A stretch of DNA of 38,425 bases from CAZDYP01 sp964509505 (lineage in GTDB: Bacteria > Chloroflexota > Anaerolineae > JACRMK01), in NCBI GenBank assembly GCA_964509505.1, contig CAZDYP010000025.1, positions 1 through 38,425 of the forward strand, in the 5' to 3' direction. This document shows positions 32,244-38,425 of the stretch, in pieces; within the stretch, counting starts at the first letter, position 1; each line of letters opens with the position of its first letter. The notes below the pieces were generated by a model, which saw nothing but the letters and a program-made list of their open reading frames with translations, was not told the origin of the DNA and did not search any database. The position numbers and the translations under genes were made by a program.

Positions 32244-33317
32244 CTACTCTGATGATTGCGTGATGGCGCGATAGGCAGCCATGAAGTCGGCGTGGTAGGG
32301 GTGTGATGGCCGCAGCAACGCGGCGAGTGAGAGGGTGACGCGCTGACGCGCGCGCCAATCGCGCACGAAACGCACGAAGTTGACGAACCCCCCGAAACGA
32401 CGCTTGAACGCACTGAAGGCATTGTTCGGCTCGTAGCGCATGTCGTAATGCGCTTGCAGCATGATCAAGACGTGACGCCAAAATTCTTTATCAAAAAATT
32501 TTTTTGCCTCATCCAGTGTGCCACCATCGCGTCGCGCTATTTCTCCTGCGATGCTATCACGCAAACCTTGTACTGCTTGTGACCATTCAGGCTGCATGGC
32601 GAGCGAATACAGGCTGTGCACGTGCCAGCCGAAATTCCTAACCTCGTTCACTTGAAACAAGCACGATAAGCCCTCGACCTCTGCGATTTTCCCCAGCAAT
32701 GCCGAATAGCTGCACGGCAGTACCTCGCCGCCTAGATAGCGAATCGGTACGGCTTGAATGTCTCGATACATGCGTTGCCACGTTTCTTTACGATGCACAT
32801 AGTATTGGGTGGAGAGCGCATGACGGATGTAACCTTGCCAACGCATCGCAGCGCTGTCCGATTCCAGCTGATGCACGAAGATGTGGCGCGCCCATGTGAG
32901 CTGCCCATGCGCGCCGGAGCCCTTCAAGCCAAAAGCAATCTCAACGCCATGCGCTGCGCTGTGTGCGGGATGCGTATCAAGGAATGCCGCGCAACGCGCC
33001 AACGTCTTAGGCACAAGCAAATCGTCGTCGCCAGCATAAGCGGCATAAGGCGTCGGCAGTTCTTCAATCAGCGCTTGCATGCAAAGCGCTTCGTTGGTGT
33101 AGGGGGGAGTAGGATAATAGCGATAGAGGACGTTGAGTTTTCCTTGCACAGCATCAATATCACGCTTGATGTGAGCGGCGTGTTGCTCGTTGCTCGAATC
33201 GCCGAGGCAGACGGTGCCACCGAAGCCAACGCTTGCGTAGTAATGCAAGGCGCGGCGCACAAACTCCGAGCGGTTCATAGTGGGAATGAGAATGCTGACA
33301 TTAGAAGCGATGTTCAT
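32244..33317 (-). CDS. GT-A-type glycosyltransferase, copy 1
   Basis: A 357-residue glycosyltransferase with the GT-A nucleotide-binding start VSILIPTMNRSEFVRRALHYY and the metal motif YAAYAGDDDLLVP (Asp97-99). GDSSNEQHAAHIK in between and TQYYVHRKETW later are shared with its paralogue at 34383, to which it aligns over its whole length, without gaps for the first 100 residues. The family is GT2-like but distinct from classical GT2 enzymes. The start is ATG 33317, which overlaps the stop of the preceding gene (ATGA); an ATG at 33341 is possible but lies inside that gene. Sugar unknown. Confidence 0.88.
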   Translation of the reverse strand: MNIASNVSILIPTMNRSEFVRRALHYYASVGFGGTVCLGDSSNEQHAAHIKRDIDAVQGKLNVLYRYYPTPPYTNEALCMQALIEELPTPYAAYAGDDDLLVPKTLARCAAFLDTHPAHSAAHGVEIAFGLKGSGAHGQLTWARHIFVHQLESDSAAMRWQGYIRHALSTQYYVHRKETWQRMYRDIQAVPIRYLGGEVLPCSYSALLGKIAEVEGLSCLFQVNEVRNFGWHVHSLYSLAMQPEWSQAVQGLRDSIAGEIARRDGGTLDEAKKFFDKEFWRHVLIMLQAHYDMRYEPNNAFSAFKRRFGGFVNFVRFVRDWRARQRVTLSLAALLRPSHPYHADFMAAYRAITQSSE

Positions 33318-34381
33318 ATCAACAAGCGGCGGATGAGGCATGGCGCAATGTCCCCAAGGCGGCGCAGCGGGTGGTGTTTCATTTGACGCGCATCATCGAG
33401 AATTGCATCTAGCATGTAGAGGTGCGTATAAATTTTACGTCGTTCCTTGAAGCGCATGGCAGGCGAAGCTTGGCGCATGGGCGCTAAGGGTTGCAAGCCG
33501 TTGGCTAGCGCCTTGGTCATGGTTTGCGCGCGATGCCAATAGGTATGTTGACTGTGCGCGCGTTGATAACCTGCCTGCGCCATGCGCTCACGTTCGGCGT
33601 CGTGCGTGAGATAATACGCAATTTTGGCGACGAGGTCGTCGTCGTTGCTATACGGCGCCAGTTCTACGCCTAAGGTGTAGAGATCGCCCAGCGCTTCGGG
33701 GCGCGTGTCGGTCAGGACGAGCGCGCCGCACGCGGTCCCTTCAAAGATGCGGATGGTGACGCCGCCCGTGATACTGGTGTTGAAGACGATGCGTGATTGG
33801 TTGTAAATCAGGCTCAACTCGTCAGGCGTATAGTTGCGATAAAAATCGTTGGTCTTGAACCGCGAGGCGATTAATTTGAGTTGGCGCGCGCGGGGGGTTT
33901 TGCGATGCGCCCGCACCAGGTTGCCGACAAACCCTACATCATAGGTGCGTGGCAGACGGCGATTGTTGCATACCGCCGGTTCAATCGCCAAAGGCAGATG
34001 GAATACCTGTGAATGCCCAACAACCGTGCGATAGCGGTCGAGAAAATCGCGCTCGGTGACGAACACCCCATCAAAGAACAATGCAACGTATTCGCGCCAG
34101 CTGCCCAAATGGACATCTACCAGATAGCCAGCGGTTGGGATGTCAAGGTCTTCGATGCCGCGCGGAAAGTAGGGACCACCCGGATCTATCCACAAATAGA
34201 GGTCTGGTTTTTGGGGCAAGGCAGCGATGAGCGCTGGCAGAGGCACGCGACTGTCATAACCCGCGCGCGCTTCGCCCGGCAAACCGATGTATGTGATGGT
34301 GTGACCAACTTTACAGAGCGCGTTTTCCAACCAGATGAATGGATTGTGGGGATACCAGCGATAAGCGAGGGCGATGTGCAT
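33314..34381 (-). CDS. CgeB-like GT-B glycosyltransferase
   Basis: A 355-residue protein of the Glyco_trans_1_2/CgeB type. It begins MHIALAYRWYPHNPFIWLENAL. The donor half has YDVGFVGNLVRAHRK, SRIVFNTSITGGVTIRIFEGTACGALVLTD and AERERMAQAGYQRAHSQHTY. The same architecture is seen in the gene at 28220. It sits between two paralogous GT-A enzymes with a one-base gap upstream and an ATGA overlap downstream, so the three are translated together and probably build one sugar chain. Start ATG 34381. Confidence 0.87.
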   Translation of the reverse strand: MHIALAYRWYPHNPFIWLENALCKVGHTITYIGLPGEARAGYDSRVPLPALIAALPQKPDLYLWIDPGGPYFPRGIEDLDIPTAGYLVDVHLGSWREYVALFFDGVFVTERDFLDRYRTVVGHSQVFHLPLAIEPAVCNNRRLPRTYDVGFVGNLVRAHRKTPRARQLKLIASRFKTNDFYRNYTPDELSLIYNQSRIVFNTSITGGVTIRIFEGTACGALVLTDTRPEALGDLYTLGVELAPYSNDDDLVAKIAYYLTHDAERERMAQAGYQRAHSQHTYWHRAQTMTKALANGLQPLAPMRQASPAMRFKERRKIYTHLYMLDAILDDARQMKHHPLRRLGDIAPCLIRRLLI

Positions 34382-34382
34382 A

Positions 34383-35465
34383 TCAGTTAGGCGGAGCGGT
34401 GATAATATCGTAGATAGGCATGAAGTCAGCGTGGTATGGCGATGAGGGCTTCAAGAGAGTAGCTAGTGAGATGGGACGATGGTCTTTCCCAGCGAAGAGT
34501 TGTTTGAGTCGCATGTACCCATTGACCAGCCACGTTTTGCGTTTCAACGCATCATACACATTGAGTGGTTCGGCGTGATGCAAACGATAATGCCATTCGA
34601 GCATGAAGAGCAGGTGTCGCCAAAATTCTTGGTCGAAAATTTTTTGCGCTTCTGCTGACGAAAGTGCATCTTGCTCCACCAACGCTTGCACAATACTTTC
34701 GCGCATGGCGCGTGCGGCGGTTGTCCAGTTGGGATGTGTCAGCAATTCGTACATGCTGTGGGTGTACCAGCCAAAATTTTTGTTGGCGGGATCATTGGCT
34801 TGAAACACGCATGCCAAACTATCTATTTCCGTGATTTTGCCAAGAATGGCAGAAAAGCTACAAGGCAACAGTTCAGGCCCCAGATAGCGCAACGGCACAG
34901 TAGGGACATACTCATACATTTTGCGCCACGTCTCTATGCGATGCACGTAATACTGCGTTGAAATAGATTGACGCATGTAACCAATCCAACGCTCTGTCGC
35001 TTTGTCCGATTCGAGTTGATGTTTGCCGATATAGTCAGCTGATACCACATTGCCATATGCGTTTGTGCCCTCGATATGCACAGCAACCGATACGCCATTG
35101 ACTGCACTGTAATCGGGGTGAGTATCCAAAAATTGCGCGCACTTTTCGAGGGTTGATGGGATGAGAAAATCGTCATCGCCTGAGTAAGCCGCATAAGGCG
35201 AGGGCGCAAGCTCGATTAGCTCCTTCAGGCAAAGAGCGTCATTGGTGTAAGGTGGACTAGGGAAGTATTGATAGACAATGCGGAGTCGGTCTTGATATTG
35301 CTCAATGGTGTTTTTGATTCTGGCAGTATGCTCGTCGTTGCTGGAGTCGCCAATACAAAGTGCGCCCGTGAAGCCGATGGTGTGGTAATAGCGCAGGGCT
35401 CGGATGAGGAACTCCGAGCGGTTCAGGGTGGGGATGAGGATGCTGATTGCTTGAGCGTGACCCAT
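34383..35465 (-). CDS. GT-A-type glycosyltransferase, copy 2
   Basis: A 360-residue paralogue of the enzyme at 32244. It shares ILIPTLNRSEFLIRALRYY, IGDSSNDEHTARIK, YAAYSGDDDFLIP (Asp97-99) and STQYYVHRIETWRKMY, and ends with the same LLKPSSPYHADFM block. Conservation of both the catalytic Asp cluster and the C-terminal signature suggests both copies are active, perhaps adding related sugars. The start ATG 35465 is three bases past the stop of the radical SAM gene. Spacing to the CgeB-like gene is one base. Confidence 0.88.
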   Translation of the reverse strand: MGHAQAISILIPTLNRSEFLIRALRYYHTIGFTGALCIGDSSNDEHTARIKNTIEQYQDRLRIVYQYFPSPPYTNDALCLKELIELAPSPYAAYSGDDDFLIPSTLEKCAQFLDTHPDYSAVNGVSVAVHIEGTNAYGNVVSADYIGKHQLESDKATERWIGYMRQSISTQYYVHRIETWRKMYEYVPTVPLRYLGPELLPCSFSAILGKITEIDSLACVFQANDPANKNFGWYTHSMYELLTHPNWTTAARAMRESIVQALVEQDALSSAEAQKIFDQEFWRHLLFMLEWHYRLHHAEPLNVYDALKRKTWLVNGYMRLKQLFAGKDHRPISLATLLKPSSPYHADFMPIYDIITAPPN

Positions 35466-35468
35466 GTG

Positions 35469-37001
35469 CTAGTCTCCCAGCAAGCGACGTTTAAGACGAA
35501 TTTTAGCCAGCTCTTCGATATTTTGACGTTGCGGTACGCCAAACTTGCGTTCAATCAAATTCAGATAGGCGGGGCGCATGAAGTATGTGTGCCAAGCCTC
35601 ATCGCGGAAATGTAACACCTCCGCTGCTGCCAGATGCTTGGTGGGCATTGGTTGGCTCTCATACGAGAGGAAGGCATAGCCTTCATAGGAGTCTGGCAAT
35701 GCCCAACCCATTTGGCGCGCCAGCCAATGAAGTGGGCTACCAGGCAATGCTTGGCAGGGGTACATGTTGGCGTGCGCAGTATTTAGTTCAATTGCCAGGT
35801 CTAAGGTTTGTTGCATGGTTTCCAGTGTGTCATCAGGAAAACCGAAAATGTAATTGCCTACAATATTAATATCGGCGGTGTGAATTCGTCGCACCACCTC
35901 GCGAATGTTAATCTCTTGAAATTTACCTTTGGACACCTCTTGGCGGATCTGTTGATTACCCGCCTCAATGCCTAACGCCAACCAATTGATGCCTGCTTTT
36001 TTGAATTTTTCCAGATATTCGGGACGCACCGTATCAATCCGCGAATAAGCCCACATCCGCAGCGGATAGCCACGTTCAAGCAATCCATTAATCAACGGCT
36101 CATAGTATTTGCGATTGAGAAAGAACATCTCATCCGAAATACGAACGGTTTCAACTCCTAAGCGGGCAAGCTGGTCGAATTCTTTCAAAATAAATTCAGG
36201 CGACCAAAAACGCATCACCGCTGAGTTGGCAGAGACAATATGGTCGTCGTTGTCCACACGATTCAGGATGTTGATCATGCAAAAGTCACATTTGAATTGG
36301 CAGCCCAATGATGTGTAGAGCGCCGCAAAAGGAGTGCGTAAGTTGTGGTTAAATTCAGCGTGCCAAAAATGAGCGCGATAGAGGTCAAGCGGTTTTTCTT
36401 TGTAAGGCAACAAGTCCCACGCATAGCCAGGCAAATCTTGATCCATCAAGGCTTGCGGTACAATGGGTTGCGGCGAATTCAAAATCAATTGCCGCTCTTG
36501 TTTGTAGCCAATCCCGTTGATTTGGGTTAATTCATCGCCCAGATTGCTTCGCAGCAGATTGTGCAAAGCATAGACGCCCTCATTCAACAACACAATATCT
36601 ACAAAAGGATATGCTAACACTTCTTTGGGGAGTGCGCTGACATGAGAGCCAACCAAGCAGAGAGGATACTCAGGATAAGCTGCTTTCAATTTAGCGCCAA
36701 GTCGTATCGCCCCAATCATGTTCGTGGTACCCGAATTGGGGTTTTGCCCATATAGCACAAAGCAGACTAAGCGCGGATTGGCTTCATGGATGCGTTGGAT
36801 GGCTTGTTCGTCGGTGAGTCTCTCGGCAGTGCAATCTAAAATAGCGACCCCGAATCCTTTGGCGCGACAGCTCTGAGCTAAGAGCAAACTCCAGGTAGGG
36901 GTCTCAATCGCAGAGTAAATTTGGCTAAGCGCTTGATAGGCACTGGCTGACGAGTCGGGCTCGACGAATAATACATCTAAGCGACGATTGGGTAATGTCA
37001 T
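35469..37001 (-). CDS. B12-binding-domain radical SAM protein
   Basis: A 510-residue iron-sulfur enzyme. Residues 1-160 resemble a cobalamin-binding domain (LDVLFVEPD start, ILDCTAER, LCLVGSHVSALPKEVL). The radical SAM domain has the cluster motif in SLGCQFKCDFCMI (Cys234, Cys238, Cys241), then VRISDEMFFLNRKYY, LGIEAGNQQIRQEVSKG and GNYIFGFPDDTLETM. BchE/class B-type members of this superfamily methylate unreactive carbons or rearrange substrates. Here it is inside a glycan operon, so sugar C-methylation or another modification is plausible, but this is inference. Start ATG 37001 has GGGGAG eight bases upstream. Confidence 0.9.
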   Translation of the reverse strand: MTLPNRRLDVLFVEPDSSASAYQALSQIYSAIETPTWSLLLAQSCRAKGFGVAILDCTAERLTDEQAIQRIHEANPRLVCFVLYGQNPNSGTTNMIGAIRLGAKLKAAYPEYPLCLVGSHVSALPKEVLAYPFVDIVLLNEGVYALHNLLRSNLGDELTQINGIGYKQERQLILNSPQPIVPQALMDQDLPGYAWDLLPYKEKPLDLYRAHFWHAEFNHNLRTPFAALYTSLGCQFKCDFCMINILNRVDNDDHIVSANSAVMRFWSPEFILKEFDQLARLGVETVRISDEMFFLNRKYYEPLINGLLERGYPLRMWAYSRIDTVRPEYLEKFKKAGINWLALGIEAGNQQIRQEVSKGKFQEINIREVVRRIHTADINIVGNYIFGFPDDTLETMQQTLDLAIELNTAHANMYPCQALPGSPLHWLARQMGWALPDSYEGYAFLSYESQPMPTKHLAAAEVLHFRDEAWHTYFMRPAYLNLIERKFGVPQRQNIEELAKIRLKRRLLGD

Positions 37002-37017
37002 GAAGAAATCTCCCCAG

Positions 37018-38214
37018 CTACAACTGATTCAAAATTCGACACAGAGTTTCAATCTTTTCCTCGTCCAGCTCGGGATAGTTCCCAATGTAGAAGCCATAGA
37101 AATGCACATGGTCAACGTGTGGGTATTTTTTGTATTCATCGCCTACCAAGGCTTTCAGATAGGGTTGCCGCAGCTGGTTGCCTCCACCCGATGTGCCACG
37201 CCGAAATTCGACGCCATATTCCCGCAATGTCTGCATAATGCGGTCACGTAGATCATCATCGGGATATCTAAGGATGAGCGTAAACGCGTAATTGCAACTA
37301 CCTTCTGTGTCGAAGTCGGTGAAGTACCGATTGGGGTCAAGTTCTCGCAAGAACAGGCTGAGATTCTTTTTACGAATCGCATTGTTGGCGTCTAGTCGCT
37401 TCAGTTGCGAGCGTCCTAATACGGCATTCAACTCGGTGCTACGCATGTTGTAGGCAGGATAAGCGAAGATAAAATCGGGATTGAGGTCAGAGTACGTTTC
37501 GCGATAGCGCCGCTTCAATTCCTCCGCTGTGGCTTCACGTACCATGCCATGCGAGCGCAACATCCGCGCTATTTGATACCATTGCTCGTCATGGGTGGAG
37601 ATAATACCTCCTTCGCCCGTACTCATGTGATGCGCGTAGTAGAATGAGAAGTTTGATACCAAGCCAAAGGTGCCTAGCTTGCGCTCCTTGAACGTCGCGC
37701 CATGTGACTCGCACGTATCTTCGATTAGAGGAATGTTGCGCGCCCGTAGCTCATCCAATAAAGTTTGATTGAGTGCGTTGTAACCGAGAATATGTGTCAA
37801 AAATACAGCTTTGGTGCGGGGTGTAATTTTTTCAATGACTTGGTCAATATCCATGCCCAACGTGCGTGGGTTGATGTCCACAAACACAGGTGTGAAACCG
37901 CATTGAATGACAGAAGCAATATCTGAGACCCATGTCAAGGTTGGCACAATCACTTCACCTAGTCCATGTAGATACCGTAATGCGGTCATCGTCAGCAGAT
38001 TAGCCGATGCGCCCGAGTTAACTAACACGCTGTATGTGACGCCTAACCATTCAGACCATTCTTGCTCAAAGAGCTGCACTTGCTTCGCTTGTGTAATCAT
38101 TGGGGCATCTTGCTGTAGATATGCAATCAAGGCATCAAGGTCGGTGCGCGTGATATTGTTCTGCATCAGGGGCCAATCTAAATTTTTGTCGGGCGGGGGC
38201 ATCCGATTTGCCAT
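37018..38214 (-). CDS. Nucleotide-sugar 3-dehydratase of the ColD/E1 (RfbH) type
   Basis: A 398-residue DegT-fold, PLP/PMP-dependent enzyme. Where normal members have the PLP lysine, it has His: SFYYAHHMSTGEGG, with His195 at the Lys position and His196 beside it. ColD (GDP-4-keto-6-deoxymannose 3-dehydratase) and E1/RfbH (CDP-4-keto-6-deoxyglucose 3-dehydratase) share this trait and remove the C3 hydroxyl instead of transaminating. Other matches to ColD from memory are LVNSGASANLL, LIEDTCESHGATF, RSHGMVR and AYNMRSTELNAVLG. Thus the locus probably makes a 3,6-dideoxy sugar; CDP or GDP form is undecided. No reductase partner (E3-type) was seen here. Start ATG 38214, one base after the stop of the preceding gene. 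Confidence 0.88.
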   Translation of the reverse strand: MANRMPPPDKNLDWPLMQNNITRTDLDALIAYLQQDAPMITQAKQVQLFEQEWSEWLGVTYSVLVNSGASANLLTMTALRYLHGLGEVIVPTLTWVSDIASVIQCGFTPVFVDINPRTLGMDIDQVIEKITPRTKAVFLTHILGYNALNQTLLDELRARNIPLIEDTCESHGATFKERKLGTFGLVSNFSFYYAHHMSTGEGGIISTHDEQWYQIARMLRSHGMVREATAEELKRRYRETYSDLNPDFIFAYPAYNMRSTELNAVLGRSQLKRLDANNAIRKKNLSLFLRELDPNRYFTDFDTEGSCNYAFTLILRYPDDDLRDRIMQTLREYGVEFRRGTSGGGNQLRQPYLKALVGDEYKKYPHVDHVHFYGFYIGNYPELDEEKIETLCRILNQL

Positions 38215-38215
38215 G

Positions 38216-38425
38216 TTAGAAAGGCCCTCGAAATTCGATTTCCTTCAAATCAGCGCGCTCGATAGGCATCCAATGTTGTGGTTTGCCTTTCACCAAATCG
38301 TAAGCAGCCGTGGCGATGGTGCGCCCATTAGGGTAGAAAAGCTCTTCGAGCGTGGGGGTGGGAGGGCATGAAGTTGGGGCGAATCCCATACGCTTAATGC
38401 GGATGTCGTGCGCGCCTTGCAGACA
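38216..38425 (-). CDS. C-terminus of a probable thiamine-dependent E1-beta/transketolase-like subunit
   Basis: Only the last 69 residues are in the window; the 5' part lies beyond the right edge. The tail reads RIKRMGFAPTSCPPTPTLEELFYP, then IATAAYDLV and a basic/acidic end. The pattern R-x-G-x-A-P, a C/Y-P pair, E-x3-YP-N and I-x-x-A-A resembles the C-terminal domain of 2-oxoacid dehydrogenase E1-beta subunits and transketolase-like proteins. If so, it could transfer a two-carbon acyl unit. It runs into the 3-dehydratase gene with a one-base gap, so the two are coupled. The assignment is tentative, being based on a short stretch and memory. Confidence 0.45.
   Translation of the reverse strand, partial: CLQGAHDIRIKRMGFAPTSCPPTPTLEELFYPNGRTIATAAYDLVKGKPQHWMPIERADLKEIEFRGPF

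Noticed and set aside
37018..38214. An ordinary DegT sugar aminotransferase
   Set aside because: The PLP-binding lysine is replaced by His (SFYYAHHMSTGEGG), and other blocks match the 3-dehydratases.

Overview
The window looks like a chromosomal segment from a GC-moderate bacterium, most likely a member of the Chloroflexota (Anaerolineae-like). This is an inference from family resemblance: a T-box-controlled aminoacyl-tRNA synthetase, a large O-antigen-ligase/TPR protein, paired cyclophilins, and short tandem repeats in many gene gaps. No rRNA, tRNA, transposase or CRISPR array was seen. Nearly all genes are on the minus strand; the exception is a three-gene plus-strand island at 29407-32216.

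Left part (1-8.7 kb), housekeeping. valS (3' end cut off by the window) is preceded by a well-formed T-box riboswitch (about 2968-2672, Val specifier GUC, promoter TTGACA-N16-TAGAAT). A small four-helix-bundle gene of the 23S rRNA intervening-sequence-protein type sits between the riboswitch and valS, enclosed by GTTG/GTTA tandem repeats. A further repeat palindrome lies inside valS itself. Then follow an unknown protein, 6-phosphofructokinase, two adjacent paralogous cyclophilins (one cytosolic, one lipoprotein), a UDP-sugar 6-dehydrogenase (WbpA-like) and a WecA/TagO-like initiating phosphoglycosyltransferase.

Middle part (8.7-29.4 kb), surface glycan synthesis. It holds an O-antigen-ligase/polymerase-like membrane protein with a TPR tail, several GT4, GT2, GT9, GT39 and CgeB-like glycosyltransferases, two methyltransferases and one methyltransferase pseudogene. 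It also holds a heptose set: GmhB phosphatase, an HddC-like nucleotidyltransferase, bifunctional HldE, HldD epimerase and a GT9 heptosyltransferase-like enzyme. Only the GmhA isomerase is not in the window. ADP-heptose is classically an LPS precursor, so its presence in a presumed LPS-lacking lineage is notable.

Right part (29.4-38.4 kb). The plus-strand island encodes WbpB-, WbpD- and WbpE-like enzymes. With the distant wbpA-like gene they complete the route from UDP-GlcNAc to a 2,3-diacetamido-uronic acid sugar. Beyond a bidirectional terminator, a tightly packed minus-strand operon holds two paralogous GT-A glycosyltransferases around a CgeB-like one, a B12-binding radical SAM protein, a ColD/E1-type sugar 3-dehydratase (His in place of the PLP lysine), and at the edge the tail of what may be a thiamine-dependent E1-beta/transketolase-like subunit. 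The last two together hint at a branched-chain 3,6-dideoxy sugar.

Together the window reads as a lipid-linked glycan locus: initiation (WecA), sugar-nucleotide supply (Wbp, heptose, dideoxy sugar), assembly by many glycosyltransferases, decoration by methyltransferases, and polymerisation or ligation. Many gene gaps carry short-word palindromic repeats that run into the ends of the flanking genes and supply their last codons and stop codons.
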